From the IMG/VR virus record IMGVR_UViG_3300049846_001717, positions 34,056 through 98,055 of that record: a stretch of DNA of 64,000 nt. One strand, written 5' to 3'. A model generated the notes under the pieces. That model did not search any database, was not told the DNA's origin, and saw only the letters and a list, made by a program, of their open reading frames with translations. Source of the DNA: a virus. The position numbers were made by a program, and so were the translations under genes. How positions within the stretch are numbered: position 1 is the first letter of the stretch; each line of letters begins with the position of its first letter. This document shows positions 46,993 to 56,566 of the stretch, piece after piece.

Positions 46993-48189
46993 TTACGGCG
47001 TTTCCTCATCCCACGGCAGATCCGACATCTGTTCCTCGGCCATGTCGAACGGCGTGGACTTCGCGCCATCGACCGGGATGTACTTCTGCGCCATCTTGCG
47101 GACGAACGACCGCGGGGACGTTGCGCCACCGGCGTCACTGTACTGCGGGTACACCGTGACCTCGAGCGCGTCCACGAGCGAGAAGCCGTCGTACAGCAGC
47201 TCCGACAGCTCGATGGTGGTGCGCGTCGAGACACCATCGGGGATGTTCGATTCCTCACCGGCGGCCTCGGTACGCGTGGCGACGGCGATGTTCACGACCG
47301 CCTGCAGCAGTCGGTCCTCCACACCATCGGCGAACCGTTCCCGCAGGAGTTCCAGCTCATCGTCGCGGCCGAGCGGTTCCACTTCCACGATGCTGAATCG
47401 GTCGGCGAGGGCGCCGTCGAGCACGCGCGTGGCGGTGTACTGCGACCCGATATTGGCCGTCGCGATGAACGTCACGCCGTCCGCAACGTCGATCGTCGGC
47501 GTCTTGGGATCCTCGTCCACGCGAAGGAACCGCTGCTTCTGGTCGAGGACCGGCATCAGGAGGTTCCACGCGTCGGGATGGGCACGCGTCAGCTCGTCGA
47601 GCAGGACGATGGCGTTCGGCGTCTGGATCGCCTTAGCGAAGTACGACAGCGCGGTGAAAGTGCCCTCACCGGCGGCGAAGTGCGTGTTGCCGATGATGAC
47701 CGAACGCGGGTCCTGTGTGGACCCGAGCGGAATGTTGAAGAGCGGACGGTCGAGCACCTTGGCGAGCGTGAACGCGAGCACCGTCTTGCCGGTGCCCTTC
47801 GGTCCCGTCACCATGATGTTCTTGCCGCGAAGGACGGAACGAACAGCGAACCGCCACTTCACATCGCTCATCTTGTACTCGGTGGGCCGGATCGCCGACG
47901 CGTTCGTGATGAACTTCACGATCTCGGCGTGGTCGGTGTCGCCGGCACGCGTCGGCGTGGTGAGCTGTTCGTTGAACTCGGACACGGGGCAGTTGCGCCA
48001 CTGGGCGCCACCCGCCGGCATCTTCGTCAGCTTGACACAGCCGGTATTCTCCACGGCGCGGCGCAGCTGATGATTCTCGAACACGGACGTCACATCCTTG
48101 CCGTCCGGCGTGATGGCGAGGTAGTCGCCGGCATCGCTCTTCGTGATACGAACGACGGTGTTGAAGGCGAGCGAGATCTTCTCGGACAT
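46993..48189 (-). CDS. CobS/MoxR-like AAA+ ATPase, 398 aa
   Basis: Walker A GPKGTGKTVLA near residue 140, Walker B AIVLLDELTRA near 205, sensor-1 FIATANIGSQY near 250 and arginine ALADRFSIVEVEP near 270: the CobS/MoxR pattern. Such ATPases work with VWA-domain partners to remodel proteins or insert metals. The VWA-containing gene lies 1.1 kb upstream, supporting a CobS-CobT-like pair; 'cobS/cobT' genes are known in large phages with unclear roles. Confidence 0.9.
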   Translation of the reverse strand: MSEKISLAFNTVVRITKSDAGDYLAITPDGKDVTSVFENHQLRRAVENTGCVKLTKMPAGGAQWRNCPVSEFNEQLTTPTRAGDTDHAEIVKFITNASAIRPTEYKMSDVKWRFAVRSVLRGKNIMVTGPKGTGKTVLAFTLAKVLDRPLFNIPLGSTQDPRSVIIGNTHFAAGEGTFTALSYFAKAIQTPNAIVLLDELTRAHPDAWNLLMPVLDQKQRFLRVDEDPKTPTIDVADGVTFIATANIGSQYTATRVLDGALADRFSIVEVEPLGRDDELELLRERFADGVEDRLLQAVVNIAVATRTEAAGEESNIPDGVSTRTTIELSELLYDGFSLVDALEVTVYPQYSDAGGATSPRSFVRKMAQKYIPVDGAKSTPFDMAEEQMSDLPWDEETP

Positions 48190-48242
48190 TGATTGGGCTC
48201 CCTAGAAGCCTTGAGGTAACTACGACTTACGATGAATGACGA

Positions 48243-48299
48243 AAGGTATAGCGGTCCCCTGGTAAAGTCAAGGGGGTCAAACGGACCGATTGTAACGAA
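48243..48299 (-). promoter_or_regulatory. promoter of the AAA+ gene with inverted box
   Basis: TTGACT, 17 bp, TACCTT; the box CCGATTGTAACG (48285-48296) is in the opposite orientation to all other clear copies. Confidence 0.7.
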
Positions 48300-48911
48300 A
48301 AATCGGGTATTGCTCAAAATGATGACATTGCCGTAGTGCTGTTGGAGTAGCCGCGATAAATATGATAGTATTATCGCTCACCAACCCTTCGACTCCGCAT
48401 CCTCATTATCTGAGAGAGATCTATCGATCCCCCCTCGGACTTGCACCGAGATTGTACGGGTTAAAAGCCCGCAAGATTAGCTACGGATACAGATTCGTGT
48501 GCGCTCTACACCTACACTACGGCAATATCGACATCTCAAAAAACACTGCTTTGAAACATCCAACCTACCACATCTTTCAACACATAGTAATCACAATATA
48601 ACCGAGCTGCTGAATCCGGTGCACAGGGGCCGGGCTAGGTACGTGTGACTGACTCCATTCGCACAGTCGGGCGGCACTTGAAGGGTGTGCCGTGCCCTAT
48701 CGTCGATCGTTACGTCATGGGAATGATTCTCCAGGGTTCCTACTTGGCTGGCCGAGGCGTTCGGGCCGCCGTCCTACACTCACATCAGATCGGTCGAGCA
48801 GGGGACTCGACATGCCGATCATTGGTACGATACTATCTGTGGCGCGGTGACGCGCGCGTCCACTCGTACCTACTGGTGCTCCGCTTGGACTGAGCCGAGC
48901 CGTGTGAGCGG
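48300..48911. ncRNA. 600-bp gene-free interval with a tRNA-like element
   Basis: No credible CDS. 48426-48490 holds an anticodon arm CGGG-CTTTTAA-CCCG (Lys UUU) and T-arm CTCGG-TGCAAGT-CCGAG on the minus strand, but acceptor pairing is poor. The rest (48600-48900) is GC-rich and folds locally. Probably a third RNA cluster. Confidence 0.45.
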
Positions 48912-49271
48912 TTAGCGTGCTTGCGGCACCTTCAAGTAGTGAATGAACGTGCCGTACTTCTTGGCGGCCATCACGGTCGTATCGCTGACGGGCACGGGTC
49001 GATCGCCGGTCCAGTCCCATTGCGTACAGTTGACGAGATTGCCGAAATACCATCGCATGTTCGGGGCGAGCTTGGACTTGGCGCCGAAGATATCGCCGGC
49101 GTCACACCGACCGGGCAGTGCATGACGAGCGACGAAATACATCACTTCGGGCGTGCCATCCACGGTCAGGATGATCTTGTCGAACTTGCGACCGGTTTCG
49201 ATATAGGGCTGACGCGCTGGGTCGATTAGACCCAGCAACGTCTGCAGCAACTGATTGTGATTCTCGAGCAT
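48912..49271 (-). CDS. hypothetical protein, 119 aa
   Basis: ATG directly follows the stop of the VWA gene (GGAGAATAAATG), so the two are translationally coupled. Alpha/beta, with KIILTVDGTPEVMYFV. Likely works with the VWA/AAA+ pair. Confidence 0.7.
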   Translation of the reverse strand: MLENHNQLLQTLLGLIDPARQPYIETGRKFDKIILTVDGTPEVMYFVARHALPGRCDAGDIFGAKSKLAPNMRWYFGNLVNCTQWDWTGDRPVPVSDTTVMAAKKYGTFIHYLKVPQAR

Positions 49272-51332
49272 TTATTCTCCCGTCAAAAGACGATTGAGCG
49301 TGCGGACGATGCCGTTGACCTGGTCCGCCTTCACGAACGCCGCCGACTTGCCGTACATCTGACGGAACCCGGCGTGCGTGGTTTCGTGGTCACTGATGAA
49401 ATACGACAACACGTTGATATCCGCGAGGCGGAACTGGTTCATGAGACGGCGCGTGTGATCCCACGCCGGCTGACCGCTGTACGAATACGACCGACTCTTG
49501 TGGATGAACTGGAACATCGGTTCGCCGTCGGACAGATTGATGAAATACTTCGTCCCCGCGGCCTTGCCCATCGCCAGCAGCTCATCCTTCACCGCCTCAA
49601 AGCACAGGCCTTCCGGCGTGCCACCTGCGACCGAGATATACGGCACGACCGACCGCAACTGATTGAACGTGTGCCGGCGCGAATCGTAGAGAATCGCGAG
49701 GTTCGCCGCTTCGTGATCGGCATCCCGCACCGCGACCACGCAGTTGAGGGTCCGCGTCTTTTCGGCGGCGTAAGCAATCGCCACGGCCACCGCCATCGCG
49801 TTGATGTACTTGTCCCCGTCCATCGATCCCGACAGGTCAACGTCGATCCAGACGGTGCAGGGTTCCTTCCGTTCCACGAACGTATGCGAGAACACCGAGG
49901 ACTGGCCGTAACCGAGGCCGGCGATCAGGCGCTTGTCCAGCCGGCCCGACTGCTGACGGGTGAACGTCAACGGCGATTCGTCCTGCGTCACCGCGATTCG
50001 TGCCGCGAGGATCTGACCCATCCGCATCCCCTGCGACAACGCCTTCACCGAGTCGGGATTCTTGTTCCCGCCACGATAGTTCCGCGTGTAGGAGAACGGG
50101 AACACCTTCGACTGCGCCGTCTTCGCGGACACATCCCGATAGATGATGACCTTCGCCTTGACGTCCTTGGCAATGAAATCGCCGTCAACTTCCTTGATAT
50201 CCGCCTTCGTATCCGAGAGCTGATCGAGCTGCGCCTGGACCTCGGCGGACGCCTTCTTCTTGTCGGTGTCGTGGTTGAGGAACTTGCGCTGCCGATCGAT
50301 GGCCCGGCCGACACGACCGAAATCCATATTGGGCAAATCGCCGATCTGGTTGCCGTCCTTCCCCTCACCCTTGCCCTTCGTCGGCCTGTTCTGGTTCTCG
50401 TAGGTGAGGCTATGCTTGAGCATGATCTCCACGATCTTCACCGCATCCACGAACAACGACGGCAACTGATCCGCGGTCGCGGCGGACGGATTACGGAACG
50501 GGAACATCTTCCACTTCGGGTCCGCATCGCCACGACCCTCCAGGCCCTTCGGCGTGAGGTTGGCGATCTTGCGGATCTCCGCGAGGCCCGGCATGACGGC
50601 GGGATTATAATGCTTATTCGTCATATTGATGACGAACAGCATATAGTTCTCGACGCACAGGGTGTGGAACCGCGGATCCTGCATCGCCTTGTCGATATCG
50701 GCGGAATGCCAATACTTGTCGTACATCGAATCGTAGTAGGGCTGGTAGCCCGGCGCCGACTGGTACATCCAGTAGTCGATGCGACGATCCTCGAGCACGT
50801 TCATCGCCATCTGCACGAGCTCGTACACCGAACCCTTCTCATTGGCACCGAGCGCCGACGCGGCGACCGGCGCGGCCGCCGGCCTCATCGGAATACCGAG
50901 TCGATTCGCGTCCGATTCGATCGACGTCTTGAGCTCCCGCACAAACGCCTCGAAGAGCGCGGACATCTCCGGCAGGAACTTGAACACGTAGTTCGACAGG
51001 AGACAGTGCGCCGCTTCGTGCAGCGCCGTGCCGACGAGCGAGTCCATGCTCGTCGGGTCCGTATCGGCCGAGATCACGATGGTCTTGCCGTCCGTGTAGG
51101 ACTGCTGACCACCCGAGAACACGACCGGATATTCCTGACCCGTAGCGATCTTCACGAACCCGGCGACCGAGCGCTGAATGCTGCGCAGATGCTCGAGGTA
51201 TTCGATGGACCCTTCGCTCACCTTCGACTGCAGGCCGGTGCCCGACTTCCCCATCCAATAGGACGAGTGCGAGGCCTTCACCGCGTCGGCCTTCGCCTTG
51301 AGGCGGGCCGCGATATGGGGGTTGCTATTCAT
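49272..51332 (-). CDS. CobT-like VWA protein with HExxH motif, 686 aa
   Basis: N-terminal metalloprotease-like motif TALHEAAHCLLS near residue 95 (HExxH), a long central region with acidic and charged linkers (about 300-400), and a C-terminal VWA domain with the MIDAS motif DVDLSGSMDG near residue 495 and SDGEP near 610. CobT and similar VWA proteins bind CobS/MoxR ATPases. The added HExxH suggests proteolysis of a substrate presented by the AAA+ ring. Leaderless start. Confidence 0.85.
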   Translation of the reverse strand: MNSNPHIAARLKAKADAVKASHSSYWMGKSGTGLQSKVSEGSIEYLEHLRSIQRSVAGFVKIATGQEYPVVFSGGQQSYTDGKTIVISADTDPTSMDSLVGTALHEAAHCLLSNYVFKFLPEMSALFEAFVRELKTSIESDANRLGIPMRPAAAPVAASALGANEKGSVYELVQMAMNVLEDRRIDYWMYQSAPGYQPYYDSMYDKYWHSADIDKAMQDPRFHTLCVENYMLFVINMTNKHYNPAVMPGLAEIRKIANLTPKGLEGRGDADPKWKMFPFRNPSAATADQLPSLFVDAVKIVEIMLKHSLTYENQNRPTKGKGEGKDGNQIGDLPNMDFGRVGRAIDRQRKFLNHDTDKKKASAEVQAQLDQLSDTKADIKEVDGDFIAKDVKAKVIIYRDVSAKTAQSKVFPFSYTRNYRGGNKNPDSVKALSQGMRMGQILAARIAVTQDESPLTFTRQQSGRLDKRLIAGLGYGQSSVFSHTFVERKEPCTVWIDVDLSGSMDGDKYINAMAVAVAIAYAAEKTRTLNCVVAVRDADHEAANLAILYDSRRHTFNQLRSVVPYISVAGGTPEGLCFEAVKDELLAMGKAAGTKYFINLSDGEPMFQFIHKSRSYSYSGQPAWDHTRRLMNQFRLADINVLSYFISDHETTHAGFRQMYGKSAAFVKADQVNGIVRTLNRLLTGE

Positions 51333-51338
51333 ACGGGT

Positions 51339-51367
51339 AAGTTACCTAGATTTGGGTCAAAAGTCAA
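51339..51367 (-). promoter_or_regulatory. promoter with leaderless start
   Basis: TTGACT, 17 bp, TAACTT, six bases, ATG; box CCGTCGATTGTAACA lies at 51409-51422, 41 bp upstream of the -35. Confidence 0.68.
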
Positions 51368-51422
51368 GGGGTCACCCGTAAGATGGTGCCCGGCAATCAC
51401 TTACGTTTGTTACAATCGACGG

Positions 51423-51470
51423 ATTTTGGGGTTCGGCCAGTCCAGCACCGAACCCCAACCCCGAAATCCG
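51423..51470 (-). terminator. terminator after rIIB-like gene
   Basis: Long stem TTGGGGTTCGGTGC/GGCCGAACCCCAA followed by ATCCGTCGATTG box. Confidence 0.72.
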
Positions 51471-51472
51471 TA

Positions 51473-52528
51473 TTACGAGAGATCCTCGATCTCCTGCTCG
51501 AGCTCGTCCGCGAGATCCTCATCGTCCATCTGCTCATCCGAGAGGTTCGTCGCGTCACCACCGAGGGCGATGATCTGGTTGATGCGGTCGGCGCGATCGA
51601 GGATCCGCGCCTCGACCTTCGCGAGCACCTTGCGCTTGCGCTCGAGTTCGGCGGTGTTGTCCACCGCCTTCACACCGACACCGTTCGCCAGATCCTGCGG
51701 GGTGTAGACTTCCTTGTGCGGGAGCTTGGCGAAGTCCCCGATCTCCGCGATCGGCGTGACCACGGCGGCGCGACCCTTCTGGTTGTTGTAGTCGGACGGG
51801 ATGCTGACCACGTTCGCCGGGTTGACGAGCATGACGAGCAGGCGGTGCGACCCACGACCCGCCCACGTGCTCGCGTACTCATGCGAGGCGAAATGGAGGC
51901 CGTACGAGCACGTGCGGTCACGGTCATCATCGACCGCGTTGCGCGGCATCGACACCTGCAGTTCGCCGTCCACGATCTGCATCGTGACGTTCCCGGCGGT
52001 CTTGGCGGTCGCGTACTCCGCCTTCTCCGCGTCGGTCATGAGCGACACCGGCTTGTAGAACACGCGACCCGAGTGGATATCGCGGTACGACTCCTGGACC
52101 GACTTGTACGCGACGATGTTGCCGTCGAGATCGATGAGGAACCCGTTGGCGACGCAGAACAGGAGCAGTTCGTTGCGGGCCGCGGCGGACGGGTTCTGCT
52201 CCACCTTCCGGAGAAACTTGAAGATGGGATCCGCCGAGTGACCGGCATCGATCATCGCGAGCACCTTGCTCGTGATCGCCGGGGAATACGGCGTCCCCTT
52301 GAAGGTGATCAGGTCGTTGACGAGAGCGAAATCCTTGTCGGTCGCGAGGAAGTTCCGCACCGAGGTCCGCAGGTCGGACAGCGCCGGGATGGCACCGAAG
52401 TCCTCGTTCTTGAGCGCGTCGAGGATCTTCGCGTAGTTAGGGTGGTCGGTCGGGATGACCGAGAGGACGCCGGCGAGGAACAGGGAAATACCGGCGGGGG
52501 TGATGAGGTACGCGGGCTTGCTGGACAT
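51473..52528 (-). CDS. rIIB: rIIB-like protein, 351 aa
   Basis: Residues about 115-240 carry the rIIB core: NGFLIDLDGNIVAYKSV, VDDDRDRTCSYGLHFAS and VMLVNPANVVSIPSDY. Helical N-terminal third and a charged coiled-coil tail with ILDRADRINQII. In T4, rIIB with rIIA counters lambda Rex exclusion and affects lysis timing; molecular role unknown. ATG at 52528 has CGGAGC upstream. Promoter lies in the end of rIIA. Confidence 0.85.
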   Translation of the reverse strand: MSSKPAYLITPAGISLFLAGVLSVIPTDHPNYAKILDALKNEDFGAIPALSDLRTSVRNFLATDKDFALVNDLITFKGTPYSPAITSKVLAMIDAGHSADPIFKFLRKVEQNPSAAARNELLLFCVANGFLIDLDGNIVAYKSVQESYRDIHSGRVFYKPVSLMTDAEKAEYATAKTAGNVTMQIVDGELQVSMPRNAVDDDRDRTCSYGLHFASHEYASTWAGRGSHRLLVMLVNPANVVSIPSDYNNQKGRAAVVTPIAEIGDFAKLPHKEVYTPQDLANGVGVKAVDNTAELERKRKVLAKVEARILDRADRINQIIALGGDATNLSDEQMDDEDLADELEQEIEDLS

Positions 52529-52574
52529 TGTGTTGCTCCGATTGTGGGAAAGAGAATGGAACGGGGTTATCTGA

Positions 52575-52603
52575 ATACTAACGCATCGACGCGATATAGT
52601 CAA
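52575..52603 (-). promoter_or_regulatory. promoter of rIIB
   Basis: TTGACT, 17 bp, TAGTAT, inside the 3' end of the rIIA-like gene; no box. Confidence 0.6.
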
Positions 52604-54803
52604 GTACCACCTGCCGGTTTCCCGGCACGTTATGGCGGTAGCTATTCGCCCACATGGTTCCGATGAGCTGAAACATGGGAAACTCGTCGATCACGGACCG
52701 ATACGCCTCCGCCATCGTCTGCGGCGGCGTCTTGAGCGTCATCGACTTATGCACCTTCGCCTGATTGGCCGGATCCCGACGCAGGAACCGATTCACCAGT
52801 TCCATCGTCTTGTCCGACTTCGCGGTGTGCGTCCGTTCGCAGACCGTGTGCAGATTCGCGAACAACGGATGCACCTTGCCCAACTGCCAATGCTTGTACG
52901 CCAGCTCATCGAAGTAGATCGCGTCGGCATTGAGCGAGGAATAATAGTAAAACACCGTTTCCCTATTATTCTGCATCCACGATTTCACTTCGGCCTCGAG
53001 CGTGTCCGGCAACGACTTCCACACCGTCGCGTCGAAGTTCGGGATCTCCGCCGACTTGATCCCGTACACGGCCTCCGTGGCACCGAGGATCTTCAGCTGT
53101 CGCGCCAACACGATCATGTCGGTCATGTAGTCGAGACTGATATACCCGTACCGATTGGAGTAGGTGTCCAACGTGAGCGGAACGTAGTAATACATCTTAG
53201 CGCCCGTCGGCACGTTGACGCGAGACTCCCATCGCTGGCTTGCCGTCGAGAACCGATACAACGTGTCCTTGCCGACGCCCCGCAACGACGGCGGCACCTT
53301 GTACCCCGTGAGGGCCGAGGCCTTCACGATGAGATCCGCCGGCATCCCGCCGAAGAAATCCTGAATCTGCGCGTCCGTGATCTTCGTGGACTTGATGATG
53401 ATGGCGTGACCGACCTTGTGCCCGTACCGTGCGGTACGACCGCCCATCGTCTTGTTGACGAGCCGATCGTAGAGCAACGCCTTGGTCGCCGTGACGGTGC
53501 CCTTCGTCAGGTCATCCCGCACCACCACCGTCTCATTGCCCGGCCGCATCGAGATCTTGTCCACCGTCCGCTCGATGATCGCGGACTTGTCGCTGTTCTC
53601 CGTACCGTACACCGTGATCGTCGCCGAGGGGTCCAACGCCTTGAGCGCCTTGAGCGACCGCACCACGCCTTCCGTGTGGTTCACCGTAGACTGCTTCCAC
53701 TGCATCGTCGGCACCACCGACGCCAGGTGCGGGATCTCATTGAACGCCAACATCATCGTGAGCGCCTCCCATTCCGTCGCACACGCCGCGCACGACTTGG
53801 AGACTTCGACTGCCAGCTCCGGCAGTAACGTGGCGATCGCCCGACGAATGGCGTCCACCGTGCGGTCGGTGTATTTCAGATTATCACGCGATGGCACGAT
53901 ATCGACCGACCCGACCGGCAGGAACAGATCGATATGGTTGTACGAGAAGAAATATCGCTTCTCGTAATCGCCGTGATGCACCGCGCGGGGGAACATGGCG
54001 TCCGTCACCTGCACCGTGTACGGCACATTGCCCATGATCACGGTGAGATTGCCGGCGTTCCCGTACGGGTAGTGCGGACGGCGCGGGCGCTCCATCTTCC
54101 GCAGACCCCACCCACCGGCACGAAACTGATACGCGACCGGCTGAATCGGCGTGTGCGTACCTTCGACCGTGAGTGCGATGGGGAAATGCGGCGCGTACTT
54201 ACGCGCGGCCTGATGCACCTTGTCGAGATCGCCACGACGGATGGGGATACGAATGGTGACGCCGGTGTGCGCCATCGTCGGCGTGGACTGCACGTGATCG
54301 AGGCGCGGGACACTATCGGTCCCGATCGCCGCCATGAACAGATGCGACTGTCCATCCTTGCGGGCTTCCACCGTCCACGTTGCACCACCGTTGTAGCAGA
54401 ACGCCGTCTTGGAGCCGAGGCCGAAACCACCAACCTCATCGTTCGATCCGCTCTTGGTGCTCTCACCGTAGGACGTATAGACGTTCCACACGGTTTCCAT
54501 GTCCATGCCGATGCCGAAGTCCTGGAACACCAGCTCCGGTGCCATCGTCGTCGGCAGACTGAGCACCGGCGCCGTGAAGTCCGGCGACTTGACCAGCTGC
54601 TCGATCGTCATCCCACGGACCCGTGCGAGCGCGAGATACGCGTCGTACATATTCGTGAGATATTCTCGCACCATCGCGTCGATAGGATCGGCGTAGAGGC
54701 CGGAGAGCACCGTCATGATATGTGCACCGGCCTTCACCGTGAACGCACGACTGGCCTGCATCCCTGCGGCCGTGACCTTCCGAGCTTCCGTGATGATCTG
54801 CAT
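52578..54803 (-). CDS. rIIA: rIIA-like GHKL ATPase-fold protein, 741 aa
   Basis: N-terminal GHKL (Hsp90/MutL-type) nucleotide site: DAMVREYLTNMYDAYL near residue 45, FQDFGIGMD near 95, and GGFGLGSKTAF near 125. Length and neighbouring rIIB match T4 rIIA. These proteins are membrane-associated modulators of lysis and exclusion. AAGGAAC precedes the ATG at 54803. Confidence 0.86.
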   Translation of the reverse strand: MQIITEARKVTAAGMQASRAFTVKAGAHIMTVLSGLYADPIDAMVREYLTNMYDAYLALARVRGMTIEQLVKSPDFTAPVLSLPTTMAPELVFQDFGIGMDMETVWNVYTSYGESTKSGSNDEVGGFGLGSKTAFCYNGGATWTVEARKDGQSHLFMAAIGTDSVPRLDHVQSTPTMAHTGVTIRIPIRRGDLDKVHQAARKYAPHFPIALTVEGTHTPIQPVAYQFRAGGWGLRKMERPRRPHYPYGNAGNLTVIMGNVPYTVQVTDAMFPRAVHHGDYEKRYFFSYNHIDLFLPVGSVDIVPSRDNLKYTDRTVDAIRRAIATLLPELAVEVSKSCAACATEWEALTMMLAFNEIPHLASVVPTMQWKQSTVNHTEGVVRSLKALKALDPSATITVYGTENSDKSAIIERTVDKISMRPGNETVVVRDDLTKGTVTATKALLYDRLVNKTMGGRTARYGHKVGHAIIIKSTKITDAQIQDFFGGMPADLIVKASALTGYKVPPSLRGVGKDTLYRFSTASQRWESRVNVPTGAKMYYYVPLTLDTYSNRYGYISLDYMTDMIVLARQLKILGATEAVYGIKSAEIPNFDATVWKSLPDTLEAEVKSWMQNNRETVFYYYSSLNADAIYFDELAYKHWQLGKVHPLFANLHTVCERTHTAKSDKTMELVNRFLRRDPANQAKVHKSMTLKTPPQTMAEAYRSVIDEFPMFQLIGTMWANSYRHNVPGNRQVVLDYIASMR

Positions 54804-54829
54804 GAAGTTCCTTGTTGGGGTTATGTCGG

Positions 54830-54882
54830 AACGTAATCGAATGTAGGGCGGTTGGCAAGCTCAGATTCGTTACAATCGGTGG
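54830..54882 (-). promoter_or_regulatory. boxed promoter of rIIA
   Basis: TTGCCA, 17 bp, TACGTT; box variant CCACCGATTGTAACG at 54868-54882. Confidence 0.7.
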
Positions 54883-54893
54883 GGTCTATATTC

Positions 54894-55262
54894 CTATCGG
54901 AACATATCCCATTCCGGTGGATAGATCACATTCGAGAGGCGCGGCTGGAACAATGGCGCGATTTCGGCATCTGTGAACCCCGCGAAACCACACGCGATCC
55001 GTGTGAGGAAGAACGTTCGATCCGGCGTCATCATCGCGACGAACATGAACGTACGCACATGGCGAGCAATGTCCTCGAGCGTCAGGCCCACCCCAGGCTC
55101 AGAGCACGTGGGCAGTGCATAGCTTTCGCCGGATATGCCACGTTCCTGTCCCCAGGTCGCACCACAGTTCTCGAGCGCGAACTTTGCGGCGCCGGCGCCG
55201 TGGATGCCAAGTAGATTGGATCCGAAGACGAAGATTTGACCAGGTTGCCACTGGTGCGTCAT
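54894..55262 (-). CDS. macro-like protein, 122 aa
   Basis: IFVFGSNLLGIHGAGAAKFA near residue 10 and ESYALPTCSEP near 45, with a later TRIACGFAGF: a widespread phage/bacterial family with a macro-domain-like pattern (ADP-ribose-type ligand suggested, not shown). ATG at 55262 overlaps the next gene (ATGA). Confidence 0.72.
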   Translation of the reverse strand: MTHQWQPGQIFVFGSNLLGIHGAGAAKFALENCGATWGQERGISGESYALPTCSEPGVGLTLEDIARHVRTFMFVAMMTPDRTFFLTRIACGFAGFTDAEIAPLFQPRLSNVIYPPEWDMFR

Positions 55263-55531
55263 GGAAGCTCCTCGATCACGCCGGCGACACGGAACACGAC
55301 CCACTCGCCATTTCGTGGCGGCAGCGGGTTCATCGCGTTCGCCCAATACTTCTGTTGCCGCTGGATCATCTTGGTCATGTAGGTACGATATCTGCGTGCC
55401 GGACCGCTCTTGCTGTAGAGTCGGATCCCGTGCAACGGTCCCGTACGATCACCGTTGGGGTCGAGGTTGTAATAGCCGACGCCGTAAATCGTCATCGTAC
55501 CATTGACGATATCCTTGGTATCGATCTTCAT
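55259..55531 (-). CDS. hypothetical protein, 90 aa
   Basis: Beta-rich with TMTIYGVGYYNL and basic centre. Overlaps both neighbours. Unknown. Confidence 0.66.
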   Translation of the reverse strand: MKIDTKDIVNGTMTIYGVGYYNLDPNGDRTGPLHGIRLYSKSGPARRYRTYMTKMIQRQQKYWANAMNPLPPRNGEWVVFRVAGVIEELP

Positions 55532-56052
55532 CAGAGCACCTTTTTGATGGACGGAAGGAACGGGACGAACTTCTTGGCTTCGTGCAGCATCATCGTCGCT
55601 TGGATGAATCGATCATCCTTTTTGTGAACGGGGAGGTCCACCATGCGAGCGAACAGGAGACCCCCTCGAGCACGACCCGTGATGTTGACCGCGAGCAGGT
55701 CGAAATCTGTGCGTCGATACGCCTTGTAGAGATCACTCTTGCGAGTCGGACACATATGGAGTGACCCCTTCCCATCACGAAGCGTGAGCGTCTTGATCTC
55801 CATCGTGTAGGTCACGCCGTTGTAGACGAAGGAAACGTCTCCACCGTGACCATCGGCGTTGTCCGGCACTCGGCGAATATCCACGATATCCGGCTGTCGG
55901 TCGAGGTATTCGATGACACGATTCTCGGAAATGTATCCCTGAATCGTGTAATACTGGATGGCGCTACGGATCGCTGATTCGTGCAGTCGATTCAGTTCTC
56001 GGATTGGGATTTCGGGGAACCGAGGGGAGCCGTAGATCTTGTTGAAGTTCAT
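55531..56052 (-). CDS. PD-(D/E)xK nuclease-like protein, 173 aa
   Basis: GGDVSFVYNGVTYTMEIKT gives D-x(13)-E-x-K, the metal site of restriction-endonuclease folds, preceded by a helical N-terminus. Could be a nuclease active on host DNA or a Holliday-junction-type enzyme. Leaderless start. Confidence 0.65.
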   Translation of the reverse strand: MNFNKIYGSPRFPEIPIRELNRLHESAIRSAIQYYTIQGYISENRVIEYLDRQPDIVDIRRVPDNADGHGGDVSFVYNGVTYTMEIKTLTLRDGKGSLHMCPTRKSDLYKAYRRTDFDLLAVNITGRARGGLLFARMVDLPVHKKDDRFIQATMMLHEAKKFVPFLPSIKKVL

Positions 56053-56058
56053 AGACGG

Positions 56059-56118
56059 AAGGTACTGGGTGGTGTAACGATTGTCAAGTGCTACTTGACG
56101 TTTCGTTACAATCGACGG
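56059..56118 (-). promoter_or_regulatory. boxed promoter with leaderless start
   Basis: TTGACA, 17 bp, TACCTT, six bases, ATG; box CCGTCGATTGTAACG at 56104-56118. Confidence 0.74.
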
Positions 56119-56127
56119 CGACCATCA

Positions 56128-56379
56128 TTACAGATGAGGATTGTAGTATCGGGCGACGTCACGCGGGAGCACACTCCCAAATTCGTCCTCACGTTCGGTA
56201 TATAGTGCACCGGCACGCTCCACACCGTCCCGTCCCCCGAGCGTATTACGGAATTCGTTGATCAGATTCACCGAATCTTCCAGGTCGGCGATCATACGTT
56301 TGATCTCGTTCCGCTCCCGTCGAAGGGCGCGCAGCATCGCGTTCTTATTCGGCTTTCGCCGATTGACGATGTAGGTCAC
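56128..56379 (-). CDS. helical basic protein, 83 aa
   Basis: GTG at 56379 overlaps the upstream stop (GTGA). Basic coiled-coil N-terminus (RRERNEIKRMIADLED). Unknown. Confidence 0.62.
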   Translation of the reverse strand: MTYIVNRRKPNKNAMLRALRRERNEIKRMIADLEDSVNLINEFRNTLGGRDGVERAGALYTEREDEFGSVLPRDVARYYNPHL

Positions 56380-56552
56380 TTGTTCGACTCCACGATCTTC
56401 TCCGCCCCTTCCTGCAGGGCGAGGCGAACGAGCTCCCGCATGTCGGCGAGATCGATGGGATTGCGACCCGTCTTGAGCTGCATCATGTAATTCTTGACGC
56501 GAGGGGAATCGCAGACGTCTCGCACGATGTAGTCGGGCACGAAATTCTTCAT
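56376..56552 (-). CDS. hypothetical protein, 58 aa
   Basis: ATG at 56552, stop TGA at 56376. Helical, with PIDLADMRELVRLAL. Between the gp88-like gene and a basic protein. Unknown. Confidence 0.62.
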   Translation of the reverse strand: MKNFVPDYIVRDVCDSPRVKNYMMQLKTGRNPIDLADMRELVRLALQEGAEKIVESNK

Positions 56553-56566
56553 ACTGGTGTCTCCGG

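Noticed and set aside
47578-48192. Long plus-strand frames opposite the CobS-like, CobT-like, rIIA and AAA genes
   Set aside because: High-GC shadows of real minus-strand genes, Arg-rich, no start signals.
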